NCBI RefSeq assembly: GCF_024166365.1
Contig: NC_064819.1
Span: 1,562,501 to 1,626,500 of the forward strand
DNA: 64,000 nucleotides
Direction: 5' to 3'
Origin: Elephas maximus indicus
Taxonomy: Eukaryota; Chordata; Mammalia; Proboscidea; Elephantidae
Position numbers and translations under genes: made by a program. Positions within the stretch are counted from its first letter, which is position 1; each line of letters begins with the position of its first letter. The notes below the pieces were generated by a model. That model was not told the DNA's origin, searched no databases, and worked only from the letters and a program-made list of their open reading frames with translations. This document shows positions 53,733 through 64,000 of the stretch, one piece after another.

Positions 53733-56505
53733 GTTGTTGTTGTTGTTAGGTGCCATCGAGTCGGTTCTGACTCATAGCGACCCTATGCACAACAGAACGA
53801 AACACTGCCCGGTCCTGCACCATCCTTACAATCGTTGTTATGCGTGAGCTCATTGTTATAGCCACTGTGTCAATCCACCTCGTTGAGGGTCTTCCTCTTT
53901 TCCACTGACCCTGTACTCTGCCAAGCATGATGTCCTTCTCCAGGGACTGATCCCTCCTGACAACACGTCCAAAGTATGTAAGATGCAGTCTCGCCATCCT
54001 TGCTTCTAAGGAGCATTCTGGTTGTATTTCTTCTAAGACAAATTTGTTCATTCTTTTGCAGTCCAATGTATATTCAATATTCTTCAGCAACACCACAATT
54101 CAAAGGCGTCAACTCTTCTTCAGTCTTCCTTATTCATTGTCCAGCTTTCACATGCATATGATGCGATTGAACATACCACGGCTTGGGTCAGGCCCACCTT
54201 AGTCTTCAGGGTGACATCTTTGCTCTTCAACACTTTGAAGAGGTCCTTTGCAGCAGATTTGCCCAATGCAATGCGTCTTTTGGTTTCTTGACTGCTGCTT
54301 CCATGGCTGTTGATTGTGGATCCAAGTAAAATGAAATCCTTGACAACCTCAATCTTTTCTCCGTTTATCATGATATTGCTCATTGGTCCAGTTGTGAGGA
54401 TTTTTGTTTTCTTTATCTTGAGGTGCAATCCATAGTAAAGGCTGTGGTCTTTGATCTTCATTAGTAAGTCTTCTTCACTTTCAGCAAGCAAGGATGTGTC
54501 TTCTGCATAACGTAGGTTGTTAATGAGTCTTCCTCCAATCTTGATGCCCTATTCTTCATATAGTCCAGCTTCTCGTATTATTTGTTCAGCATACAGATTA
54601 AATAGGTATGGTGAAAGAATACAACCCTGACACACACCTTTCCTGACTTTAAACCAATCAGTATCCACTTGTTCTGTCCTAACAACTGCCTCTTGATCTA
54701 TGTAAAGGTTCCTCATGAACACAATTAAGAGTTCCGGAATTCCCATTCTTCACAGCGTTATCCATAGTTTGTTATGATCCACACAGTCAAATGCCTATGC
54801 ATAGTCAATAAAACACAGGTAAACATCCTTCTGGTATTCTCTGCTTTCAGCCAGGATCTATCTAACGTCAGCAATGATATCCCTGGTTCCACATCCTCTT
54901 CTGAAACCGGCCTGAATTTCTGGCAGTTCCCTGTTGATATACTGCTACAGCCATTTTTGAATGATCTTCAGCAGAATTTTGCTTGTGTGTGATATTAATG
55001 ATATTGTTCCATAATTTCCACATTCAGTTGGATCACCTTTCTTGGGAATAGGCATAAATATGGATCTCTTCCAGTCAGTTGGCCAGGAAGCTGTCTTCCA
55101 TATTTCTTGGCATAGACGAGTGAGCACCTCCAGCGCTGCATCTGTTTGTTGAAACATCTCAATTGATAGTCCATCAACTCCTGGAGCCTTGTTTTTTGCC
55201 AATGCCTTCAGAGCAGCTTGGACTTCTCCCTTCAGTACCATCAGTTCCTGATCATATGCCACCTCTTAAAATGGTTGAATATCGACCAATTCTTTTTGGT
55301 ATAATGATTCTGTGTATTCCTTCCATCTTCTTTTGATGCTTCCTGCATTATTTAATATTTTCCCCCATGGAATCCTTCACTATTGCAACTCGAGGCTTGA
55401 ATTTTTTCTTCAGTTCTTTCAGCTTGGGAAACACCGAGCATGTTCTTCCCTTTTGGTTTTGCATCTCCAGCTCTTTGCACATGTCATTATAATACTTTAT
55501 TTTGTCTTCTCGAGAGGCACTTTGAAATCTTCTCTTCTGTTCTTTTACATCATGAATTCTTCCTTTTGCTTTAGCTGCTCAAAGCTCAAGAGCAAGTTTC
55601 AGAGTCTCCTCTGACATACAGCTTGGTCTTTTCTGTCTTTCCTGTCTTTTCAGTGACCTCTTGCTTTCTTCATGGATGAAGTCCTTGACGTCATTCCACA
55701 ACTCGTCTGGTCTTTGGTCACCAGTGTTCAATGTGTCAAATCTGTTCTTGAGATGGTCTCTAAATTCAGGTGGGATATACTCAAGGTCATATTTTGGCTC
55801 TCATGGACTTGCTCTCATTTTCTTCAGTTTCAGCTTGAACTTGCATATGAGCAATTGATGGTCTGCTCCACAGTTGCCCCCTGGCCTTGTTCTGACTGAC
55901 GATATTGAGCTTTTCCATCATCTCTTTCCACAGATGTAGTTGATTTGATTTCTGTGTGTTCCATCTGGCGAGGTCCATGTGTGTAGTTGCCGTTTATGTT
56001 AGTGAAAGAAGGTATTTGCAATGAAAAAGTCATTGCTCTTGCAAAATTCTATCATTCCATCTCCAGCATTGTTTCTATCACCAAGGCCATATTTTCCAAC
56101 TACTGATCCTTCTTCTTTGTTTCCAACTTTCACTTTCCAATTGCCAGTATTATCAAGGCATCTTGATTGCATGTTTGATCGATTTCAGACTGCAGCAGCT
56201 GATAAAATTCTTCTATTTCTTCATCTTTGGCACTAGTGGTTGGTGTGTAAATTTGAATAATAGTCATATTAACTGGTCTTCCTTGTAGGCATATGGATAT
56301 TACCCTATCACCGACAGCATTGTGTTTCAGGGTAGATCCTGAAATGTTCTTTTTGACGATGAATGCAACACCATTCCTCTTCTAGTTGTCATTCCCAGCA
56401 TAGTAGACTATATGATTGTCTGATTCAAAATGGCCAACACCAGTCCATTTCAGCTCACTAATGCCTAGGATATTGATGTTTATGCATTCCATTTCGTTTT
56501 TGACA
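53733..56505 (-). mobile_element. RTE LINE, 2.8 kb, endonuclease and RT, inactivated
   Basis: Antisense. Order on minus: part of the endonuclease domain (with ADHQLLICK in place of SDH near 55855), linker, RT (KNKAPGVDGLSIEMFQ, FMPIPKKGDPTECGNY, VCQGCILSPYLFNLYAEQII, catalytic box YAED near 54515), C-terminal part, tail (TTG)n. Several frameshifts and stops, for example between 54945 and 54746. A 7-bp ATGATTT at 53726-53732 and 56506-56512 is a plausible target duplication. 5'-truncated relative to 31190-32490. Confidence 0.9.
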
Positions 56506-56512
56506 ATGATTT

Positions 56513-57029
56513 AGGAACAGGAATTCAAAACAATTTCAATACGGTGATCAGGTTAGACCCTTTGAGGAGGTGATATTTGAGCAAAGGTTTGAATGAGTTG
56601 ATGAAGTTAGCCCTGTGGATATCTGGGAAAGAGATGGTCATTCAAATACCCAAGGAAGGTGTGAGACTGGTGGGTCAAGCGAGAGAAAAAAGCTAGAGTA
56701 GTCAGAGAAGAGTGGCCAATGGGGGGAGTAGTAAAGCTGAAGTGAGGTCAGAGGAGTAACGGGGGAGTAGAAGGAGATCATAGGGGACCCTGGAGACCAT
56801 TGTGAATTCTTGGGCTTTTACTCAGACTGAAATGAGAGCCACGGAGTGTTTGAAGAAGAGGAGTGGTGTGGTCTACCTATGTTTTAACAGGTAATGTGGG
56901 CTACTGTATTAAGAATAGATTGAAGTGGGGGAAGCAAAACCAGTTATGAGGCTAATGCTATAAAACTTTCAAGGCCTGGTGGTGGCTTGGATTAAGGTGG
57001 TGGTAGCAAAGGGCCTAAGAAGTGGTAAA
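56513..57029 (+). repeat. Ancient mammal-wide repeat
   Basis: 'gtgaattcttgggcttttactcagactgaaatgagagcc', 'gaagaggagtggtgtggtctacc', 'gtgggctactgtattaagaatagattgaagtggggg', 'gtggtggcttggattaaggtggtgg'. Continues after the SINE nest at 57478-57760 ('gagcatgttaaatttgaggtgtctgttaga'). Confidence 0.5.
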
Positions 57030-57475
57030 ACCCATTGCCATGAGTCAATATCAACGCACAGTGCCCTATAGGGTAAAGTAGAACTGCTCCATAGGGTTTC
57101 CAAGTCTGTAATCTTTACAGTCAGAGCCTTGGTGGTACAGTGGTTAAGTGTTCTGGGCTGCTAACCAAAAGGTTGGCCATTGGAATCCACCAGCCTCTCT
57201 GTAGGAGAAAGATATGACAGCCTGCTTCCATAAAGATTTGTAGCCTTGGAATCCCCATGGGGTAGTTCCACTCTGTCCATAGGGTCACTATGAGTTAGAA
57301 TAGATTTGATGGCACCTAACAATTTTTTTTTTTTTTTTTTTAACAATAACAGCAACAACAACCTTTACAGATGCAGACTGCCACATCTTTCTCCCGCAGA
57401 GGAACTGATGGGGTCAAACTGCCGACCTTTCAGTAAACAGCTGAGCACTTAACCACTGCATCACCGGGATCCTTA
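57030..57475 (-). mobile_element. AfroSINE, antisense, split by a sense AfroSINE
   Basis: Outer halves: 57030-57121 ('aaacccattgccatgagtcaatatcaacgc' to 'aatctttacag') and 57361-57475 ('ctttacagatgcagactgccacatc' to 'ccactgcatcaccggg'). The CTTTACAG duplicated at both edges is the inner copy's target duplication. Confidence 0.92.
57122..57360 (+). mobile_element. AfroSINE (long form) with RTE-type tail, nested in a SINE
   Basis: 'gccttggtggtacagtggttaag' to 'gaatagatttgatggcacctaacaa', then T18 and 'aacaataacagcaacaac'. The terminal 'ggcacctaacaa' is that of the RTE elements. TSD CTTTACAG. Confidence 0.92.
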
Positions 57476-57760
57476 AAAAGTGGTGGGAGCCTGGATATAT
57501 TGTGAAGGTAAAGACAACATGAGTTGCTGAAAGATTGCATACAGAATGTGAGACCAAAGATTATCCTAGGGGTTTAGTCTGAGAAACTGAAAGAACAGAG
57601 TTGCCATCAACACAGAGGAGAAGATTGGGAGTGAAGCAGGTCTGGAAAGGCAAGGAAGTCCAGTCTGGAGCATGTTAAATTTGAGGTGTCTGTTAGATGC
57701 TCAAGCGAATATGCTAAGTAGGAAGAGAGATTCAGGCTGGAGATATGTGGAACAAGACAC

Positions 57761-58010
57761 CTGCTTCTTGGCAATTAAGTGTGACCCTTGGTCATCATGA
57801 GACACAGACATCTCAGTTTTATCAGAAATGTAATTTTATCATTTAAAGTTTGTGGGATATTTACCTTGGAAAACTTTTGTCTCTTAGAAAGCTAACATTT
57901 TTGTCAAGTTCCATTTTACTGCTTATTTTTACCATTTCACAAAAGAAATCTAAAGAACAAATTACTTCTTCAAGCCAAATAATACCTGATTACTTTTTCA
58001 AATGTTTTCC
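57761..58010. other. Intergenic sequence, no feature seen
   Basis: Short AT-rich stretch between the old repeat and an RTE insertion. Confidence 0.45.
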
Positions 58011-59093
58011 TGTGTTTTATTGACTATGCAAAGGCATTTGACTGTGTGGATCATAACAAATTACATATAATATTTCAAAGAATGAGAATTTCAGAACACT
58101 TAATTGTGCTCATGAACAACCTGTACATAAACCAAGGGGTAGTTGTTATGACAGAACAAGGGGATACTGCGTGGTTTAAAGACAGGAAATGTGTGCATCA
58201 GGGTTGTATCCTTTCACCATACTTATTCAATCTCTTTGCTGAGCAAATAATCTGAGAAGGCAGACTATATGAAGAAGAACTCGGCATCAGGATTGGAGGA
58301 AGACTCATTAACAACTTGTGATATGCAGGTGATACAACCTTACTTGCTGAAAGTGAAGCTGACTTGAAACACTTACTGATAAAGATCAAAGACCTCAGCC
58401 TTCAGTACAGGTTATGCCTCAATATAAAGAAAATAAAAATCCTCACAACTGGACCAATAAGCAACATCATGATAAACAGGGAAAAGGTTGAAGTTGTCAA
58501 GGATTTAGTTTTACTTGGATGCACAATCAATACCCATAGAAGCAGCAGTCAAGAAATCAAAAGATGCATTGCATTGGGCAAATCTGCAGCAAAGTTTCTC
58601 TTTAAAGTATTAAAATGCAAAGATGGCACCTTGAAGAAAAGTTGCCGCTGACACAAGCCATGGTGTTTTCAATCACCTCATATGCATGTGAAAGCTGGAC
58701 GATGAATAAGGAAGACAGAAGAAGAACTGATGTCTTTGAATTGTGGTGTTGGAGAAGAATATTGAATAAACCTTGGACTGCCAAAAGAACGAACAAATCT
58801 GTCTTAGAACTACAACCAGAATGCTCCTTAGTAGCAAGGATGGCAAGACTGCATCTTACCTACTTTGGACATGCTGTCAGGAGGGATCAGTGCTTGGAGA
58901 AGGACATCATGCTTGGTAAAGTAGAGGGTCATCGAAAAAGAGGAAGACCCTCAATGAGATGGATTGACACAGTGGCTGCAACAACGGGTTCAAGTAAACA
59001 ACGATTGTGAGGATGCGCAGGACCGGGCAGTGTTTTGTTCTGTCGTACATAGGGTCCCTATGAGTTGGGACCGACGCTATGGCACCTAACAAC
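58011..59093 (+). mobile_element. RTE LINE, 5'-truncated in the RT domain
   Basis: Begins at VLLTMQRHLTVWIITN-type text (58015, 'ttttattgactatgcaaaggc', i.e. FIDYAKAFDCVDHN in frame). It runs through GCILSPYLFNLFAEQII, the catalytic box YAGD (58321-58332) and LTYFGHAVRRDQCLEKDIML to 'gttgggaccgacgctatggcacctaacaac'. Frame breaks at 58256 and near 58640. Two of the acidic/YxDD positions are altered, so it is inactive. Confidence 0.93.
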
Positions 59094-59217
59094 AGTCCTT
59101 TATTCTAATACAATATCTTTTGGTGATTTACCACATCCATCAGTGTACTCTAATGCTTTAATGTAACTTTCTACTTGAGATCCAAATGATGGGATTTTGT
59201 TATCAAAGGTACTGTGT

Positions 59218-59251
59218 TATGCATGAAAAAAAAATTTTTTTTTCATGCATA
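59218..59251. repeat. Perfect 34-bp palindrome
   Basis: TATGCATG, nine A, nine T, CATGCATA: each arm of 17 bases is the exact reverse complement of the other. Lies in unique sequence. Could form a cruciform or, if transcribed, a hairpin. Confidence 0.95.
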
Positions 59252-59339
59252 GCCCTGATAATTTCAATAACTGAACTTCTCTATACAATCTCCAAAAGAG
59301 ACTCAAATTACATTAACACAGCAACGTAGCTTCTCTTTT

Positions 59340-59480
59340 CTATATGAGGGAGATTTGGCTATTCCGATTTTAGAGATGAGGCAATTGAGATTATGAAAGG
59401 GCAGAGCAGAGATTCAAACTCAAAGGTCCCAAAGTCAGTCAAGAGGAGTACTGCACCCTTGCCTTTTCTATATCACACTG
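59340..59480 (+). repeat. MIR SINE remnant
   Basis: 'ttttagagatgaggcaattgagattatgaaagggcagagcagagattcaaactcaaaggtcc' is MIR-like. Diverged. Confidence 0.65.
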
Positions 59481-59527
59481 TCTCCAGAGTTTTGAAAAAA
59501 AAAAAAAACCTCCCCTAAAGTGGATTA

Positions 59528-59690
59528 GGAACCCCAGTGGCACAGTGGTTAAGATTCAGGCTGCTAACCAGAAGGTCGGCAGTTCGAATCCACAGTCACT
59601 CTTTGGAAACCGTATAGGACAGTTCTACTCTGTCTTAGAGGCTTGCTATGTGTCGGAATCGACTTGACAGGAACAGATTTTTTTGTTTTT
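59528..59690 (+). mobile_element. AfroSINE
   Basis: 'gaaccccagtggcacagtggttaag' to 'cgacttgacaggaacagatttttttg'. Perfect 10-bp target duplication AAGTGGATTA at 59518-59527 and 59691-59700. Confidence 0.95.
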
Positions 59691-59700
59691 AAGTGGATTA

Positions 59701-61380
59701 AAAAGCACATATCCACTTATAAGAAGATGTACATTTGTGTGTGAATTTGTTCTTGAACTCTTTTTTTTCTTACAAATGTACACAGATGTACTCTACCTAA
59801 GAATTATCACAAGTTTCTACTTTCACAGAACATGACCTCATTATTCCTTAAAGCCTCACTTCTCAGTGTGATCTGCAGAGAGCAGTAGCACCATATCCTA
59901 GAAGCTCGGTAGAAATGCAGACTTTGAAGCTCCTACCCAAGGACTGTTGTAAAATTCTTAGCCAAGGAAAATGGAAAGAGAATAATAAAATCGAGCATTT
60001 TAAAAGGTAAGAAAAATGAGTGGAAACACTGTAATGTATTTTCTCATCATGGTTTACTCTGTACTCTACCGTCATACCCTTCACCTTCCCCTCACCTCCC
60101 CCACAGAATCATCAGCTGCAAAAGTGAGAATAATATGTGAATAGTATCTCTAAACCTGAAGCCATCTTCCAAAGAGAGTTCCTTCCATTTTTTTCTGCCT
60201 CTCCATCTGTCTTTTTCTTCCACCATACCATGAGCCTAGCTGTGATCTTCTACTCTCCTGCTTTCCTCCATAAATAGTGGTGAGAAGCGTCCTGCTTTCT
60301 TGGTCCATCGTATTTCTGGCTCGTGAGTGAATTCAGAAAACGTATTTCCTGTTTGAAGAGTTGAGGTGATAATGGCTGAACTTCCTGGTTTGTCAGTTCT
60401 ATACATTTACTTATCTCCAGAGAAGCATGTACATTCGACCCACAATTCAGATTCAATCGTAATTTTTTGGGCTTTGTCCCAGATACTGTCAGCAGAATTC
60501 TTATGGCCCTGTTACCCAGTTACCCAGTGTGGCCAGCCTAGCACTCATTATACTCACTTTTATAAATGAGGAACCGGAGAGTCAGAGAAGTGAAGTAACT
60601 TACCATAAGTCGGTTATGGTACAGCAGTAGAACCAGGATAGAAGCCAAGATCTTTATGAGGGTAGTTTTCCTTCCTTTGCATTGTATTTTGTATGTGTGT
60701 ATAGGTACATTTGTCCAGTAATTCATTGTGTGGTTTATGAAAGAAATTAAATGTGATTACTGCCTCTAGTATGCCATTTAACACGGAATATACAGAGACA
60801 GCAAACATTTAAAAATAAAACGCTTAAAAAGACCACAACACTGCCTCCAGAGTCTACTCTTCACCCAGACGACGGCACTAGTCTCTTCCATTCCATAACT
60901 TCTGCTTAATTTCTGTTTTTCTTTTCTTAGGTCTGTTTGTTGTCAGATAAAGCAATTTAGGATATGCTGTCTCCTGCCACAAATATAGGTTTCTGTATGG
61001 AGTGCAGAACGGGGGGCTAACGATTCTAATTATAAATCCTATTTCTGCTTGAACAGATGATAAATAATCCTGCCTTTTCTGGATTTTTTTCACCCCCCTC
61101 CCTCAAAATGGTTAGCATTGGTTTCAGTTGGGTTAACCAAATGGAACGGTTAATGACAACTGTCTGTGGAAAAGGTGAGATTTGATTGTGTACATTTGTT
61201 AACTTTCCAAATGAAATACTCACCGCCAGGATCAGATTCTTATCACCAGGTAGACAATTCCTCAGTACGCTGGAAAGTGAAAATTGGGGTTTTTAGAGAA
61301 AGAACAAAGTAGTTGCATCCTCCCTTCCTCCTCCAGCCTTAATGCATAGATTGTACTGACTGTCATGACTGGACCAAAGC
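59701..61380. other. Intergenic sequence, mostly unique
   Basis: A MIR-like piece lies at 60565-60645 ('ataaatgaggaaccggagagtcagagaagtgaagtaac'). No exon or RNA gene recognised. Confidence 0.45.
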
Positions 61381-61389
61381 AATATTCAG

Positions 61390-62100
61390 AGGTTGGCTCT
61401 TTAAATAAAACAGGTGTCGTGTGGTGGCAAACTTGGGAGGAAAGTGTCAGTTGTTACATTTGGTGAGAAGAATTGAAAAGGCAGTATCATCTCACATAGG
61501 TGTTACTGGGTGGAAACCCCAGGTACTTGCTCAGCATGACTCGTATTGGCCAATAAATGAGAGACCGAGGTGGGAGAACAGGAAAGGTACCTTTATTTCA
61601 TTGTGCAAGGAAATGGAGTCAGTCGGAGCTGCTGTTGCCAAGACTGCTCCCTAAGGGCGGGCAGGCAAGTTACTTTTAAGGTGTTCACAAGTAGGGAGTT
61701 CATGCAAGTTACACCAGCAGCATTCTTAATCATACTACACAGGTGCAATGGGGTTTACATAGAACCTCCAGGAAAAAGCAGGATTCCAGCACAAGGTGGG
61801 GGATGGGGGAGCCCAGCAAAGGAAACAGGGTTTTTAATACACGCCTGTGGGGAAGGAAGCCAAGCAAAGAAAACAGAACTTTTAATACAGCACTGTCTCA
61901 CTGGTAATCCACAAAACCGCCGTATTACCAATAGCTGTGGTAGCACCATGGGAATAAGGTCACAGCCCTTTCTGCACCTTTGGGCAAGCCTGCTTGTTGG
62001 TCTATCTCCGCCCACGCACACAGAACCCTGTGGTCAGCCTAGCATTCAGAGAAAAAGCACGCTAATAAAACCCACACCACCTACTGATAATAATTAATTA
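61390..62100 (-). mobile_element. Candidate LTR, class I ERV-like, antisense
   Basis: On the minus strand 'gaaataaaggtacctttcctg' gives an AATAAA signal, and 'gggttttattagcgtgc' lies at the other end. Contains two direct copies of a unit of about 45 bases at 61801-61895 ('cagcaaaggaaacagggtttttaataca' and 'caagcaaagaaaacagaacttttaatacag'). The 175-codon plus frame is probably its shadow. No target duplication found. Confidence 0.4.
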
Positions 62101-62148
62101 ATCTTTCACCTTTAAGATGAATGGACGCCTGAGTATAATAATAACCTG

Positions 62149-62312
62149 AAAAAACCAAAACCATCGCCGTCAAGTGGATTGTGACTCATAGTGACCCCAT
62201 AAGGACAGCGTAGAACTGCCCCATAGGGTTTTAAAGGAGCAGCTGGTGGATTCAAACTGCCAACCTTTTGGTTAGCAACCAGGCTCTAAACCACTGTGCC
62301 ACCAGGGTTCCA
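62149..62312 (-). mobile_element. AfroSINE, antisense
   Basis: 'aaaaccatcgccgtcaagtggattgtgactcatag', 'gcgtagaactgccccatagggtttt', head 'ctaaaccactgtgccaccagggtt'. Complete short form. Confidence 0.93.
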
Positions 62313-62324
62313 AGCATAATAACG

Positions 62325-62530
62325 GTTAAAATGTACTGAGCACTGGTATTTTATATTTTAACTCATCTAATTTTTTTTTTTTAATTCTCAAATCTGTGCC
62401 GTGAATACTATTGAGTATACTATTAGATATTATCATCTTCTCCGAGCCAACATCTATTAAAATGACAGAGCCAAGAGTCAAACCCAGATTGTTGGGCTAG
62501 AAAGCCTGTAATATTAATTGCTACACTACA
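62325..62530 (+). repeat. MIR-like SINE remnant
   Basis: 'tactgagcactggtattttatattttaactcatctaat' opens like MIR; 'cagagccaagagtcaaacccagattgttgggctagaaagcc' closes like it. A T-run is inserted at 62371. Confidence 0.65.
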
Positions 62531-63260
62531 CTCTCGCCAGATGCTTAAGGCAAAGAAACACCGCGGAATAAAAGCACACAATAAAAAGCAGAGCAACTGA
62601 TGCCTGAGAAAATAGAGCTAATGTAAGAAAGGGAAAAAGATAAAGTAAAAAATTATATTTAGAACTTCTATTTCTGGGGGAAAATAACTATAAAGACTGA
62701 AAGATGAAATACAAACAAGATTAAGTTTTAAATGTATAACTGAGCTTACAAAAAATTCAGGAAAATTTCTGGAGATTCCAAACTAAAAGGAAGCAACAAT
62801 ATGGACTGAAAAGATTGAAGTAACTAACCCAAGGGCTACCCTGAAAGTGATATTAAAAACCTAGAGACTTGAGTTTTAAAAGTCCTTCAGGAGACAAGAG
62901 AAGAACTTTGATCCCATGCAAGGTGGGGGATGAAATTAAGACCCCCCAAAAAAGTCAGGGTAAGCTTTAAATAAATCCAAGTACTGGCAAAGAAAAATGA
63001 TGAAGTTATTTGCCTCACCCTTATATGTGGGTGGAGAAAAGAGCAACAGAAAATGTCTCTACTATGAATTTGTTACTACAACACAAAGGTCAGCTGTAAG
63101 ATATTTAATGTGACAATTGGAGAATTTTGAATATGGTCTACAAATGAAATGAGAGAACATTTTTCAGAAAGGAAAATGACATTCTTTAACTTAAAAAGGA
63201 AAGTTACAAAACAACATACAGAATATGATCTCATTTGGGTAAAAAATATAAAGATATGAG
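62531..63260. other. Intergenic sequence, no feature seen
   Basis: AT-rich; no exon, RNA gene or named repeat. Confidence 0.45.
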
Positions 63261-63261
63261 T

Positions 63262-63600
63262 GACAGTCTTGAAAATGACTCCTGAAAGACATCATGTCCT
63301 AATCCTGGGGACTGATAATTGAGTTAAGGATCATGAGACGAGGAGATTATTTGGGATTATGTGGGTAAGCCCTAAATGCCATCGCTAATGTCCTTACAAT
63401 AGAGAGCAAAGACTTCATGGAAGAAGGCAACGTGAGCAGCTCTGTGATTGCATATTCTGCAGGATCTCCAGGGAAAACAATGGGAAGACTCAACTGTAGG
63501 AACTCAGAAAAGCAGCCAGAGGGTTGCAGCAACTGTGCCAGCACTGAATCCAGAAAAAGGCCACTTTTAACGATAGGAAAGCTGTAATTGTCTACCGCCT
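63262..63600 (+). mobile_element. MLT1-like LTR remnant
   Basis: 'atcatgtcctaatcctggggactg', 'gagttaaggatcatgagacgaggagattatttgggattatgtgggtaagcc', 'aatgtccttacaatagagagcaaag' is the typical MLT1 arrangement. Diverged. Confidence 0.75.
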
Positions 63601-63864
63601 GTGCCCCCTCCCTCGTCAGCTTGGTGGTGTGGCCATCTTAAACAGGCAGCAGCTATGAGCCCTGCTCTCAGAGAGGGGCCTGATGACATGATTATCTATG
63701 TAGAAAATCTAATGAAGTCTACAAAAAACTACCAGGACCAATAAGGACACTTAGCAAGTTTGAGGAAAATAAGGTAACATACAAAACTCAATTCTGCTCT
63801 TATATAAAAGCAAGAAACAATTAGAAATTGAAGTTTAAAAATCAATACCATTTATAATAACAGA

Positions 63865-64000
63865 AACCCTGGTGGTGCCATGGTTAAGTGCTACAACTGC
63901 TAAAACCAAAAGGTCAGTAGTTCGAATCCGCCAGGTGCTCCTTGAAAACTCTATGGGGCAGTTCTACTCTGTCCTCTAGGGTCGCTATGAGTCAGAATTG
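63865..64000 (+). mobile_element. AfroSINE, cut by the window end
   Basis: 'agaaaccctggtggtgccatggttaagtgctac' to 'gtcgctatgagtcagaattg'. The A-box and B-box positions (GGTTAAGTGCT and AGTTCGAATCC) are well kept. Confidence 0.93.

Noticed and set aside
61570..62097. 175-codon open frame
   Set aside because: Covers an LTR-like region with tandem units, antisense to an apparent poly(A) signal. Composition is not protein-like.
63865..63935. tRNA-like A and B boxes in SINE heads taken as tRNA genes
   Set aside because: They recur as the 5' part of full SINEs with LINE-derived tails, lack a closed cloverleaf, and are repeats rather than functional tRNA genes.
28560..64000. A second CD200R gene or a neighbouring gene upstream
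   Set aside because: Ig V or C2 exons would give open frames with family motifs; none is seen on either strand beyond 28.2 kb.
1..64000. CRISPR arrays, operons, phage or plasmid features
   Set aside because: The window is mammalian nuclear DNA with introns, SINEs, LINEs and LTRs. The clustered repeats are transposons or microsatellites, not spacer arrays.

Overview
This is nuclear DNA of a placental mammal, almost certainly an afrotherian (elephant-like). It is AT-rich and intron-rich, with about 25 copies of a tRNA-derived SINE whose 3' tail matches the RTE/BovB-type LINEs that are also scattered here. That SINE/RTE pair is the hallmark of Afrotheria (AfroSINE with RTE1). A young L1 lineage, MaLR/ERVL-type LTRs and old MIR, L1M and MLT-like remnants fill most of the rest.

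The only host gene I can support lies on the minus strand: a CD200 receptor family member, best matched to the activating-type CD200R1L. Its exons run right to left: signal peptide (28153-28087), a possible short second exon (15437-15373), Ig V-like domain (10799-10482), Ig C2-like domain (10356-10108), transmembrane segment (5387-5264) and a candidate short cytoplasmic exon (4899-4821). Exon phases agree when exon 1 joins the V exon directly. Including the short second exon would bring a stop at the V-exon boundary. The transmembrane helix carries a lysine, and no NPxY tail exon is visible, which fits a DAP12-pairing receptor rather than the inhibitory CD200R1.

Layout: 1-4.8 kb is 3' flank with old repeats; 4.8-28.2 kb is the gene, its long first introns packed with SINEs, RTE and L1 pieces and LTRs; 28.2-64 kb is upstream or intergenic DNA with no recognisable host exon. 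The intergenic part holds a partial ERVL-like provirus (29.25-30.37 kb), an RTE endonuclease-region fragment (31.2-32.5 kb), a stack of nested L1/SINE/LTR insertions (33.5-39.9 kb), an old L1 split by three LTRs and a small hAT-like element (43.8-47.6 kb), and two larger RTE copies (53.7-56.5 and 58.0-59.1 kb).

Most informative are insertion events whose target-site duplications can be read directly: an RTE copy with a 5' inversion (twin priming, 11-bp duplication), an L1 with an internal microhomology deletion and an apparent 1.5-kb 3' transduction (15-bp duplication), a 114-bp hAT-type element with a perfect 8-bp duplication, solo LTRs with 5-bp duplications, and several SINE-in-SINE or L1-in-SINE nests. 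I saw no undescribed multi-gene system; the novelty is in the receptor gene's exon structure and in the mobile-element events.
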